A stretch of DNA of 64,000 bases from NCBI GenBank assembly GCA_016801885.1, contig CM028882.1, positions 20,911,047 through 20,975,046 on the forward strand, read 5' to 3'. The notes beneath the pieces were generated by a model, which ran no database searches, was not told the origin of the DNA, and saw only the letters and a list, made by a program, of their open reading frames with translations. This document shows, one piece after another, positions 1 to 11,578 of this stretch (positions within the stretch are counted from its first letter, which is position 1; every line of letters starts with the position of its first letter). Both the position numbers and the translations under genes were made by a program. This DNA is from Toxotes chatareus (lineage: Eukaryota > Chordata > Actinopteri > Toxotidae).

Positions 1-392
1 CAGTGAGCCAACACTATTGTGAGCTGAGGAAGATTTACGACCTCTCCAGCTCACCTCTGCTTTCCCACAGCTGCTTTAACACTTTCCACTGGTGACAGCC
101 CAGTGATGTGTTATACAATCATTTAAAATAATACACCAAAGTACTGACTCTGAAGCCTTGTTTGGGTAGTTTATACACACATAAGTAGAACTACAAAAAT
201 TCGATTTCTTTCTTTTTTTCCCCAAAGCAGGTGTGGTGTGAATATAAAACCTGAATTGAATTTGAATCTTGATTTCAATACTGATCCTGTTGACAAACTT
301 ATTCCATGACCACCTCTCACCCTGTGGTAGAGGGAAACTTGAAATTTAAGATCAGGGTGAGGCAGTCACAGTCCAATCATCCAGTCAAATAA

Positions 393-408
393 CGCCCCCT
401 GCTGACCA
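393..408 (-). promoter_or_regulatory. CTCF-like motif
   Basis: On the minus strand the sequence reads TCAGCAGGGGGCG, close to the vertebrate CTCF core CCASYAGRKGGCR. This is a motif match only; occupancy is not shown by sequence. Confidence 0.35.
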
Positions 409-2118
409 TGGGCAGGTACTCATTCTTCATTCTTGGCAAAAATGTTCAAGACCTTGAGACTTTCTTGTACGGCTGGATGAAATGACTTGTATTTTTATTT
501 ACATACTGGGCTGTTGGCTAAACTTTTAGATGTCACTTGTTGTAGTAGTTTCAATAGTAGTCAAAATCTGGGTCCGTAAAAGATACCTAATATGATGAGT
601 CGATTATTTTTTCATTGAACAGTGTGGTCTATAAATATTTTTTTTAAATGCCCACCACACATTCCCAAAGCCCACAGCAACATTTCAAATGTTTTCCTTC
701 GTCTGAGCAGTAACCGAAAAGATATTCACTTCACAGGAGAAGGAGATATGAAAAGAGTGTGTGCTCTATCATGTGCACATACTACATGAAATCATGTAAA
801 GACTTGCACTCATGCGGAGATGATATAATGGCATCAAATGTGTTGCTCATCTCAAACTTTTCCTGTCTGACAGGAGAGCACAATCTGTTTCTGTACCTCA
901 CACCCACAAATATGTTCAAATGTCTAATTAATCGCACAGATAGTTGTATACTGTCTACAGCTGGATGATTATGCTTCTCTGCAGTTACACCGCCTACCCA
1001 GGTTTTAAGGCCCTTCAGAGCTCCATCATTATTTCTGCAAAATCCCCATATTCTCACTGCATTTGGTATAAATTATTGCAGCAATTGAGCTGCACTTAAA
1101 GGCCATTATTTATGTTACAGCTCAGGCTGCCAGGTTGAAACTAGAGCACCTGTCTTACATGGCCAAGGGGGAACTGGTGAAGCCTCAGCCCAAAGAAATA
1201 ATGCCATCATTACACAACTCTAATGTATCTGCACATTCTTGGCTCCCTGATGGTGGAAGAACTGCCCTACTGTGATAAGAACAGCAGTTGCTTCCTTCTT
1301 ACAAAGTCAACTTTTTAACTATTACCTTCTGTCACCTTGAAACAAGCAGTTCCCTCTCTGATTTTCACATAAAAGTTTTCATTAAACTCCCGTCTCTCTT
1401 CTTTCATTACATTTTTTTATTTTCAGAGCTCTTAAATGAATATACTGAGTTCATGGGAATATTGTTAGAGAAATATTGCCTTGGCAGTGGTATTGCTTTT
1501 AATAGCTGTCATGTAAAAGCAGTGGAAGTTTATGAAGCAGAGAAATAGACTGAGCTCAAACTTCTATGAAAATTTTCCATCCACTGATATAAGCCATAAA
1601 TAATCATTGTCGCTAAAAGCAAAGCAATATAGTTGCAGACACCCTTTGATGTTTGTGTAAGGTAAGAAATACAAGAAATACAGCAGTTAAAGTTCAGTTT
1701 TAACAGCAGAGATGGAAGAAGCCCACGCTGTTTTTGTCCTTCGCATTTTCGGTAATATACAACCATATTTGAGAAAATGTATCTACATCTGTTGAAAACA
1801 ACTGCCACACTGCATGAGTCATCCTGTTGCTGCAAAGTGTTTGTCAATCATCTGTAGCAGAAGCTGAATTGGAACATAAGGTTGGTTAAAACTTTCTTTA
1901 GAACATTTCAGTTCTACATTAAAGGTCAAAAACTAAAACTGTTGACATTTCGATAATTGATAATCAAATGAATAAGTGAGGATTTAATAATTTCCTATTA
2001 TTTATATAATTGTAAGTAGAGTATTGATCGAGTTTTTGGCTATTAGTTGAACCATACAACAAATCTGAGGGCATCACCTTGTAGACCAATAAATCGATAA
2101 GGCCATTACATAGTTTGT

Positions 2119-2133
2119 CCACCAGACGGCGCT
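2119..2133 (+). promoter_or_regulatory. CTCF-like motif (weak)
   Basis: The plus strand reads CCACCAGACGGCGCTA, which differs from the CTCF core at one key position (C for G/T). It is a weaker candidate than those at 393 and 28,330. Confidence 0.2.
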
Positions 2134-5100
2134 ACCAATTTAATTTTTCAACAGTAAAATGTCCCATGCAGAAATTACCATGACTACTAACCAATATATC
2201 ATTAAATACGGTATGTGATAATTCCTGATCATAACTCTATTCTGTTCAACAATATGAAAAATACACAACTGTTCAGCCACAACAGGCATGTAGAGCCATT
2301 GTACTGTTGCCTGTTTTATATATAATTATATAATTATTTCTCACCAAAAACAACAGGACATGCAAAAATGGTGCTTGTTAGAGAGAAAGCTTTTGATTTA
2401 GCGCAGTCTGTAAACAGCATCACTACAGATTACTATACAACCAACAGTTTTAGGCTTATATGAGTCGTCAAACCTCCTGCCAACATTAGCTGCACACCTG
2501 TTGCTCCAGATTCATGAGATTTTTTTGTCACAAATGTAACATTCATAAAAAAAATCCTGCATCCTGTGAAAATTAGAGCTCAGTTTTCAAAAACATGCAT
2601 AACTTCTAACACAAAAATGCAAACAAACAAAGCCAAAGCAAAACTGGGGTCTCAAAATTGCTATGTTTGCAACCATGAAATTACAAGGTAACATTGTAGT
2701 TTATACAGCTATAAAAACATAATTATGCACCGTGGTTTTATGAATACTGCGGCTTTCAAAATTAGGTCCCTTAGAAAAGCTAAATACCTTTCTGTTAATT
2801 TGTTCCCTATTCCCAGGCCTTTGATTCGGCCACTGTGGTGAGATAAACGTTTATAAATCACGGGGTTAGCAACTGAGACACTTTCTGCAAGCACACAAAT
2901 GTGTCTGGCCAGAATGAATATGGTTTTGATTTGCAGTGCACGCCAACGCTCCAGCCAATGCTAATCGCCAGGGAAAGCTTGTGAAAACCATGATGGATTT
3001 TGCAGACATGGTTTTGAAGCTTGGGGTTTCATCACAAATCCATTTAAGCTTTTATGTAATTTGGTTAAATATACAGAATCCTTTTTATCTTTTTATGTGT
3101 CCATTTTTGACCCACTAGCCTTGTTGGAAAGTATGATATAAAAGGGGAACTTCCCATTGATGAAATTTTTTTTGAAAATTTGCAGTGAGTGTGTGCGTTT
3201 GCCTACATTTGTGTGTGAATGAGAGAAAGAATGGCAGTGATGCTGACTGACAGAGACGACTGAAGGTAAAGTCAGATAATGTCTTGAGTTTAGGATTGTG
3301 GTGTTTAGTTTAAGGAGCTCAGCTGGCACCAGCATGAGAGAAAAACTCTGCTTCCTGTTCTGACCACTGTCCAATCCAATTTCCACAGTGTAAACTGGAA
3401 AAAACTGATCTGCTGAAAAGCAAAATGCCAGCCAGACAGCACTGGCACTGACAGGCTGCTGCAACTTGCTGAGCTCAATAGGAAAGAAGATGCAGAGACT
3501 GACGTTGTTGATGAAACCAAGGGGTCGAGTTTTCTGTGATGAAAAAAAATGTATGTAAAATCCAAAAGATTAAAAAGTACAAATCAATTTTAGTATGAAA
3601 AGACAAACTGATGTTTGAACAAGTCCTTCGTTCTTAATCGGCTCAATAATAGTTTTTGGTTTGGTTAAAACTTCTCACATACTGTGATCATTCTCATCAC
3701 TGCTGGTTTGTAGAGACAACACTTCCCTATTTCCCTCCATCCTTTAAACAGAGACAGCTTAAGAGTGTCTAACTACACATATGGGTGATTCTGGTTTCTG
3801 GTGACATGGACCTTGCTTTTCAGCCATCACTGTTGAAGCTGTTTCTTAGGGACTACCAGACTCCAACGGGTTACATCTTTAATGTCACTGAATGATGAAT
3901 CCACAGTGGTAAAAAGTTTGCATCTTTCTAACACTGTATTGCCCTTCCAGAATCAGCAAAGCACTAATAATTGACAGGTAAAAGTGTGTATCATTACGTT
4001 ACATTACTTCCCAAATAAACACACATTTCATGTCCCTGTAGGATCTGTTCTTCTTAGACGCTACCAATCACAGCCACAAATAACATGAAGGGAGAAAATA
4101 AAGAGTAAATATGAGGAAAAAAAGACCGCCTGAAATCTTCCAATTTGGCAAATGTCACGGACACTTCTAACACAGAGCAAAAGCCAATATGCAAAACCAC
4201 TAAAGACTGCTAAATGCTGGCTCCAAAAATTCTCTCGTAAAAATCAAACAATTATTTTTTTCTACAAAATGTTATGTAATTAATAGCAGACTTCACATCT
4301 CCCAAAACTGTCTTACTGGCACTTTTAAAAAAACAAACAAAAAAAACAAATGAGTCTGAGCCTGTTACTCTCGCTACTATGGTGCCTCTATCTCTCTACC
4401 AAGGAACCATCATATTATTGCTATACAGTGTATTGCATCAGAGTGCGAAGATGAGCAGTGCAGCAGCAGCAGCAAAGCAAAACATTCATATTACGAGGGT
4501 GGATGTGCAGCAAGATATATCAAGTTTTCAGCAAAACATTGTCAACATGTACATTTAAAATCATGGCTTGTAGCAAGAAATATCCTCCAATTTAATATCT
4601 GGTAACATGTAATCAGCAGAGGGTCCTCAGTACATGGATATACACAGGTAAGTGCAGCTTAACCATAGAACTGAATGTTAACGCATAGCAAAGCAAGATG
4701 ACAAATAAAAAGCACATGGAAAACGTGAAAATGACTGCCCATCCAGCATGTGACAAATAAAATTTCAAATTAAATTAAATTTCACTCAGTTATAAGCCTT
4801 TGCATGCATTTACATAACAGCCAGACATCCATAAAAACTAATACAATATCACCAAATGTTAGTGACACAAGTTTGTGAAACACTATGCAGGCAGCAGACG
4901 GAATATGCCACAAAACCACACCAAACTTATTTATCTATTCTGTTAACAACTCATGTGGATTCACCAGCATGGCAGCATCATAATTCACTCGACAAACAAC
5001 AAAAGTTCAGCCACAAGAAATTAATTCAAGCCGACTTTCAATGAAAGCACATAAAAAAACTTACAGTCAGCCAAGGAGCAGACCACAAGCAAGCCCAGAC

Positions 5101-5199
5101 CAGCAAAATAGCGTCACAAACATTGTCATATCAAGCCCCAAAAAATAAATAAAAGCCAGGACTCACAATTTGCATATTAAAACACAAGCAGCAGCTGTT

Positions 5200-5510
5200 T
5201 ACCTTGGAGAAGTCTCAACAGGTGGTGGTGGTCCACAGCTTGCGCAGGTGAGTGTCAGTACTCCATTATTTCGGCTTGATCCTTCCATCCTTCCATATTC
5301 GACCGGGCCAGGTTCGTTAAACTGCCAGAATGTTATTTGCTGCGACTTATTTCCATCACGACAAACTTTGCAAATGTGCAGTTCGACTGCAGCGCGACAT
5401 GGCATCCAAGGGCCTCGGTGATTTAAACATGCCGCCATGCAAAGGTAGCAGGGTGTGTTGGATATTAGTTGCGGTGAAGAGAGGTTGTCACGTGCGAGCG
5501 GAGTGATCAC
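5200..5510 (-). other. Possible first exon of an unidentified gene
   Basis: On the minus strand this CpG-richer block contains a CACGTG E-box near 5,490 and an ATG in good context (GCATGG) near 5,440. An open frame then runs to a splice-donor-like CCAAG|GTAAAC near 5,202. Read from that ATG the frame begins MAACLNHRGPWMPCRAAV. I recognise no protein family in it, and no partner exon was found further left. It could be a coding first exon, a 5' untranslated exon with a chance open frame, or non-genic. The CpG content relative to its AT-rich surroundings is the main reason to list it. Confidence 0.3.
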
Positions 5511-7601
5511 ATCAGCTGATGTGTGTTCAGCACATTTTAAATGTTCATCACCAAAACTTTATTTTCTCATTTAGGCCATGGAAATAAGATGAAGCTAAAT
5601 GAAATAAAATAAAATATCACGACAAAAATGTGGAACGTGTGAAATCTGCATCAAAAACCTGAGTTTCTTAGAAGATCAGAGCTAGAATTTAAATAAAATG
5701 AATGAGGTTATGTAAAAAGAGAAAACAATATACATACACATATGTGCACTGTAGCAATAAAAATGATGTAAAACGACTGTGTGTCTGTAATGTGTTCAGT
5801 AGTCTGACAGCCTGGGGGATACACAACTGCTGCTCCCTCTGGTGGTGTTGGACTTTAACTGTGGTATCTCGTACAAGGCCAGGGTCAAACAGTCCACAGG
5901 GAAGTGGGAATTGTCCTTCAGGATACTGGAGGCCTTTTGCAAACATCTCTGCGACCAGCACAGAGGATGAATATAATCATTAAGGTCTTTTTTTGGTGGA
6001 TAAATGGGAAGGGGAAAAAATGCATTAATGTACTGTCGTTTGAGACTTTATGTTTTTCAGTTGCCTCCCAAAGGCATACTCACACTTACTCCATCAATCA
6101 CATAATTAAACTTTGCGATGTAATACAAGTCACCCAAGATGATTACAAATATCTGCCTGTTTGAAACTGATATGCTGGCAGAGGGAGGTTGGGATTAGGA
6201 GAGTGGAGTGGTTGCAACCAGCTGTGCAAACACAATCTTGGTGATTTATGAACCCACCTGTGAGCTGCTAATGGCCCAAAATGATGCTGGAGCCACAGCA
6301 GCTCTGGCGCTATGACCCACTGATTGCCAACTGCAACATAGACTGATAAATATACAGGACAAAGTGGCTGGTAGGTGGTCTGATAGACAGATAAGAGACT
6401 GTTTCAGCAATTTACTTCATAATTCATTTTAATCTATTATCAGTTTGTTATCATTTTGCATATCTGCATGAGACTACAACTATAAACAAGCTTATACAGT
6501 TTGTTTTGATATCTGACTCCAACCTCTGCAGTAAAATCATATTTTGCAGCGACTAAGTCTTTGATCATGACTGTATATATAACAGAGAAGAGAAGGAAAG
6601 ATGAAAAGACAGATAGAGCATGAGTGTGTGTTTATACAAAGGGAATAGTGAACAAAGAGCATGCAAATCCACAGTTGGAGCTGAACTGATATTAACAAAC
6701 TGACACATCAGTGCAGAAGGCACACAATAAAAACATGTCATACTGGTATTAATGAGCCCCCTAACATGGTAAGTTTCAATGACAAGAATTACCATTTTAC
6801 CGATGGCAATCTCTAATATGGTTTGACCTACCAGTGGATGTTTATGTTACACATTCAAAGCAGCAGCATTGGAAGGCTGACTTTTTGATTTGACGGACCC
6901 CTACCATGCACCAGAAATCAAAAATTAAAAAAAATATATATATGTAAATGTATGTGTAAAATTTGCACATGTAGCTGCAAGAAGGTGTCTCTGTAAGACA
7001 TGACACAAATGAGCAGCAGGAGTTATTTTTAAAAGGGAGGTAATTTAACAAGTGACTGTGTAGCTTTACATGAGGGACGACCTTATTAAAGAGTTTTATA
7101 AAATGCAGTTATACCCCAAACAGCAACTGACTCTCGGTCCAAACATGGATCTGTTTCAGAATCAAGAGATCAATTTCCACAAGGGTTGTAATTTCATCAC
7201 TTTCTATTTATTATTTAAGTGTCTATATCAGACATATTTTTGTGAAACTGTCTAACTTGCATTAGGCTAACGTCAGAGCAAAAATCAAGACTGGTTTTAA
7301 TGCTCTACAGACCTGTCTAAAAATATCTGCAAATACATGAATAAAAAAACACTGCTTAACAATTTCACACAAATAACCACTGACAATAAGAAATAGTTGC
7401 AGAGGAGCCTCAGACTGTCACAGCAGTGACACTGCTGTGGCGCCACCATCTCTGCACTTAGAACAAGACATTTTAATTACACTACTAAAGTTTTAAAACA
7501 TTAGTTTTTAAATTAAAGTCCAGTGAATACCCTTTAATGGTACAAAGGTAAATAGGGATCTGCCCAAGTTAAAAGAAATGTAAAATCATGTACATTTTTT
7601 T
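5511..7601. other. Intergenic, nothing recognised
   Basis: Short open frames only, without domain signatures or matching splice sites. A CTCF-like site is listed separately. Confidence 0.45.
5832..5848 (-). promoter_or_regulatory. CTCF-like motif
   Basis: The minus strand reads CACCACCAGAGGGAGCAG, a near match to the CTCF core with A in place of C late in the motif. Motif evidence only. Confidence 0.3.
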
Positions 7602-7890
7602 GGGGGGCGGCCGTGACACAGCAAGTTAAGCGTGCGACTTTGGACCCGGAGATCAGAGGGTCGCCGGTTTGATTCCTCGATCAAGCACAATGGATACATG
7701 CATATGGGTGGTGGTGAAGGAGACAGGCCCCTCCCCGCCTCTGCGACCATGACCGTGGTGCCCCTGAGCAAGGCACCAATCTACCCCAGCTCCCCCGGAT
7801 CCTTCTAGGGAAGCCCCCTGCCACAGCGTCTCTAGTGCATGTGCATGCTTGTGTGTGTGTTTCGTTCCCATTGTGTGGGTAAAAAACAGA
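7602..7890 (+). mobile_element. tRNA-derived SINE
   Basis: The 5' part looks like an RNA polymerase III promoter. There is an A-box-like stretch around 7,613-7,630 (GTGACACAGCAAGTTAAGCG) and a B-box GGTTTGATTCC at 7,666-7,676, close to the tRNA consensus GGTTCRANTCC. The body contains GTGCCCCTGAGCAAGGCACC near 7,757, a phrase typical of fish tRNA-derived SINEs of the V-SINE type. It ends in an A-rich tail around 7,880-7,900. The B-box C-to-T change suggests an old copy. SINE assignment is fairly secure; subfamily is not. Confidence 0.7.
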
Positions 7891-7904
7891 ATAATAAAAA
7901 GACC

Positions 7905-7935
7905 GGTATGCAGAAGACCGGTTCTTCTGCATACC
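7905..7935. repeat. Short perfect palindrome
   Basis: Thirteen-base arms, GGTATGCAGAAGA and its exact reverse complement, flank the 5-base loop CCGGT. It sits just beyond the tail of the SINE. Confidence 0.7.
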
Positions 7936-8093
7936 TTTCTTATTGTCAGTTGTTAAACTGCAGGAGTGCAATGCTAAATCAACGGAGTACCTCTTTAAAA
8001 ACAAAATAAAAACTTAAAATTACAGTGGCAGCTCTATTTTAGTGCAATTCATTTACTTCTGTCGTAAGGACGTCGTGTCAAACACATGCATTT

Positions 8094-10499
8094 TTAAGCA
8101 GAGGAGCTTTGCGCATAATTTGCGCGGACCTTCTTGTGTTTGTTGAGTTTTGACCAGGTGGAGAACTGTTCTCCACAAGTGCTACATTTGTAAGGCTTCT
8201 CCCCGGTATGTGCCCTTATGTGTCTTCTCAGGTCTGATTTGTGCCCAAACATCTTCTCACACACACTGCACTTATACAGCTTTTCCCCTGTGTGTGTTAT
8301 GGTGTGCCTCTTCAAAGTCGTCCCAGTGGCAAATTTTCTCTTGCAGTAGGAACACTTAAAAGGTTTCTCGCCCGTGTGAACTCGCAGATGATTTCTGAAA
8401 GCTGAAGAATCTGCAAACTCCTTCCTGCAGTTGCTGCATGTGTAAGGCTTCTCACCTGTGTGAATTCTCATGTGCTTCTTCATATTATCACATGAGCTGA
8501 AGCGTTTCTCACAGCTGTTGCATTTGTACGGCCTTTCACCGGTGTGAACCCTAAGGTGCAGGTCCAGATTATAACGCCGGTTGAATCCGTTTCCGCAAAC
8601 GTTGCACTTGAAAGGCTTGTCAACAGAGTGAATTATTATGTGTTTATTCAAATCCCAACGTTCTCTGAACAATTTCCCGCAAGTGTCACATTTGTAAGTC
8701 TTTTCAACAGTGTGGGATTTCATATGAAATTTGTAGTTTTTGAAATTAGACATCACTTTGCCACACCTGTCACACTTGTAAGGGTTTTCATGATCTCCAG
8801 TGCTGCCTCTTGACGTGTTCCCATCTCTCCTGTCTTGTGTTGCGTTAAAGCTTCCATTTGATGTTGCGCTCTCATTGCTACATTTCTCACTTTGTGTTAG
8901 CTCTGTACTCGTGGTTGATGCTGCTTTCTTCAACCTCTTTTTTGGTGTAATATCAGTACTTCCTTTTGATGTTGTGCTTCCCCTCTTCTGTCTCTTACGT
9001 GGTGTTGGTTCCTTACTTCTTGTAGACACTGTGTTTCCATCACTGTGTTTCTTATTTGGTGTTGACTCAACACTTCCAGTAGATGCTTTCCTGCCATTGC
9101 GATTCTTACCAGGGGTTGGCTCGGTACTATTAACTGATGTCTTCTTTCTACTACAATTCTTATTTGGTGTTTGCTTTGTGCTTCTGTTTGATGGTGTCTC
9201 ATTGTTGCATTTCCTTCTTAATGTGGCTTTCCTTTCACTGGGTTCCTTTCGTGTCTTGTTGTGTTCTTCTGTCGGGGCTTTAGTTTGTGTTGTATTATTT
9301 CTGATTGCGGTGATGCTTTCATCATCAGCTTTCTTATTTGGAGTTGGGTCAGTACTTCCAGTTGATGCCGTGTTCTCATCGTTGCTTTTCTTGTTTGGTG
9401 TCATCTCAGTATTTTTGTTTGAGGTTATGTCCCCGTCATTGGGTTTTGTTAACTGTGTGCGTCTAGTTGAATTGGTGTTTTTTTTACATTTTTTATTCGT
9501 TGTTGGATTACAACTTGTAGTTGCTGTTGTGCTCTCACCGTTTTGTTTCTGGTTGGCTGTTAGCTCAGTACTACTGGTTAATGCTATGTTCTCATCATTA
9601 TATTGCACGTGTCTAGTACTTGCAGCTGAAGCTGGTGCTGATCCTGAAGAACTCTCTCTGTCAGATCCAGATAACATATCTCTGTTTGAGGCGCTGGATT
9701 GAGGATCTCTATTTGCTGCAGTCCGAGGTTGGTCAGTGTCCAGAGGCTGAAGGCGATCACTGCTGACACACATCTCACCAGCGGGAGTCAGCTTTGAGTC
9801 GTCAGTCTCCTGTGGCTGCGCAAGCTGCTGTCGCTGACTGATGCATGTTTCTTCAAGCTCCTCTTTAGCCTGTGGAGGATCTGGTTGGAACGGCTGCTGC
9901 TGCTGCTGATTCTGGAGAACCTTATAGACGGATGTCTCTGAGAGCTCTATGGGGAAGGACAAAGGAATGGGACAGTGATGAACTGTATGTACATACACAG
10001 TATCAGCCCATATGTAACTGTTGTGAATAGTGTGTCTATAATGAGCAATTCTAATAAGAAACACTGCAGCTCCACTACCATGTTTTCATGCCTGCTGGCT
10101 TTTTAGGTTTATAATATTTAGTTCAAATAAAATAATTAATCTGGTATACTACTGAGCCTTCAGCTACGTTGAAGGCAGTTATTTGGGTCACATGATCTCG
10201 CCCTCACTGTGCTGGGTTGATTCTTTAATGAATACTGCTGGTAATACCGGTATCTGGTTTACCCTGTAATGAGAGCAGGCCTCATTAGAGAGGAACATTT
10301 TGATTTTTTACCAACCTGTCCGGTGTAACTTTATCTCGGGCGTCAACACGGCTTCCAACAGCCTGCGCTGACGAGCGATTTCTGTCTCGTAATCTTCGAC
10401 TTTCCTCTCAAAGACGCCCAGTATTTCTTGAGCTGCCACAGTAAGTCGATCACAGACAAACTGTCGCATACTTTGGACTGAAGACATTGTTGAGTTCAA
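8094..10499 (-). CDS. C2H2 zinc-finger protein ZNF-A, repeat-expanded linker
   Basis: Probable nuclear DNA-binding protein; target unknown. Two coding exons: 10,316-10,499 (donor CAG|GTTGG) and 8,094-9,946 (acceptor ATAG|AG), joined in phase 1, about 678 residues. The likely start is the second methionine (10,487), which aligns with the three paralogues. Exon 1 encodes the shared N-terminal module (RLTVAAQEILGVFE, then ARQRRLLEAVLTPEIKLHR). Exon 2 has a Gln-rich, IKEE-like region, a long Ser/Thr/Lys/Asn-rich linker of roughly 20-residue imperfect repeats (P-T-P-N-K-K core), then eight C2H2 fingers starting near 8,790. Residues at helix positions -1, 2, 3 and 6 differ in every finger: NKNF, EWDK, RYNL, SDNK, DSAN, TTTR, HSDR, TSKK. 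Finger 8 lacks its final histidine (HKKVRA). The reading frame is intact. KRAB and FiNZ domains are absent. Confidence 0.9.
8860..9600 (-). repeat. Coding minisatellite in the ZNF-A linker
   Basis: About 60-66-nt units encode imperfect 20-22-residue repeats built on S-T-x-x-T-P-N-K-K followed by D-E/G-N-T-x-S. I count about a dozen degenerate copies. Because the unit length is a multiple of three, the frame survives. Units nearest the fingers become more basic (TPRKRQKRGS, TPKKRLKKAA). Confidence 0.75.
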
Positions 10500-10879
10500 A
10501 CCGAGACACTTTCTTAAGCTAAAACTTTAAACTCAAAATCGTCCAACTAACTAAACTTGTTTTCTTAGTTCTGGTCATTCTGACTCACGAATGTTTGCCT
10601 AAGTACACAAGCTCATACCGCCACCTACTGGTGCGGAGTGTCCGGTACACAAGTGTTTCTATTATTTTGCCCGCCCTGTATACATCAGCGGGGATATCAC
10701 CACCATAATATTTTATGGTGAAGTTATTGAGTGAGATGTTTTGATTTTCCTGTTCTAATCTTAAAAGTTTTTTTCCATTAAGAAAGTTCATAACTCACTG
10801 AACCTGCAACTTCCATTAAGTGTGTGTGAGAAGCTTTCTAAACATCAAAAACACTGTGGCCATTGTCTCTTTATTTACT

Positions 10880-11430
10880 TGAGCTTTCTTTATTTAATCT
10901 GCCAGACACATTCTTTTTCTAAATCCACTTTAGTAGGTAGACACCATACATCTTTTTTCCAAGAGCCTTTCACTTCACTGATGCGTGATGTCAAGAAAAT
11001 TGGTCTGTAGTTTGCAGGTTTCCAAACATCTTTCCTTATAGGAATAATTAAAGCTTCTTCCAGTTTACTGAGATTCTTCTTTTATATAGTAGCAATCACT
11101 TCTGTCCCTCTATACTTGAATGTTTCAGCATGATAAAACACATTCATCTTTGTATTTTAGCGGTTTTTGATTCATGCTCCGAGTTGAATCACCATAATTT
11201 CCATTACTTTCACAGCACTTTCTTCTCCTTGCTACCACCTTGGCTTGTTTGTTCTGTATGCTCTTTTTTTTTTAACATTTCTCTTTCCATTGTCTTGCTT
11301 TCTTCTTCATTCTGCCTTAAATTTTGGAAACAGACTCCTTTGTGGCTTTTATTATACCTTCTTTAATTCTGATTTGAACATAGGAACAGTTTGTTTTTTC
11401 ATTTGTGCAGGAACAAGAACAACAATTCCT
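10880..11430 (-). mobile_element. LINE (non-LTR retrotransposon) relic
   Basis: Read on the minus strand, 10,970-11,075 encodes EALIIPIRKDVWKPANYRPI followed by FLTS. This matches the A-x-I-I-P-I...K-P-x-N-Y-R-P-I-x-L-T-S block at the start of the reverse-transcriptase domain in LINE ORF2 proteins. Upstream (towards 11,420) the frame continues as a Lys/Arg-rich stretch with several stops, consistent with the region between endonuclease and RT. The element is truncated at both ends. A T-run at 11,434-11,449 separates it from relic zinc-finger sequence. Clade is not determined. Confidence 0.65.
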
Positions 11431-11461
11431 GGTAAAAAAAAAAAAAAAAGTCAAACAGTGA

Positions 11462-11578
11462 GAAACACGTCTCTTGGTATACATTCATTTGCTTCTTCAG
11501 GGTTAAATAGCTTGCGAACTCTTCTCCTTCGAGGCTGCACTTGTAAGCCCCTCTTGGTCTTGCTTTCATATGAACACC
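11462..11578 (-). pseudogene. Relic zinc finger beyond the ZNF-B stop
   Basis: Immediately past the ZNF-B stop the minus strand reads, in one open stretch, YKCSLEGEEFASYLTLKKQM then NVYQET. This aligns with a C2H2 finger plus TGEK linker in which the second Cys, the Gly-Lys and a His have been lost (consensus C-x2-C-G-K-x-F-x5-L-x2-H-x3-H-T-G-E). It suggests ZNF-B once had at least one more finger. Confidence 0.6.

Larger units (their letters stand above)
1..5199. other. Gene-poor left flank
   Basis: I find no exon chain, RNA gene or intact mobile element here. Open frames are short, AT-rich and lack recognisable domains. It could be intergenic, or the first intron of a minus-strand gene whose first exon may be at 5,200-5,510, but no downstream exon was found to support that. 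Two CTCF-like motifs are listed separately. Confidence 0.5.

Noticed and set aside
8800..9702. 300-codon plus-strand open frame
   Set aside because: It is the antisense of the ZNF-A repeat linker. Its Leu/Val/Phe-rich pattern is the complement of the Lys/Asn/Thr-rich repeats and it has no independent start context or domain.
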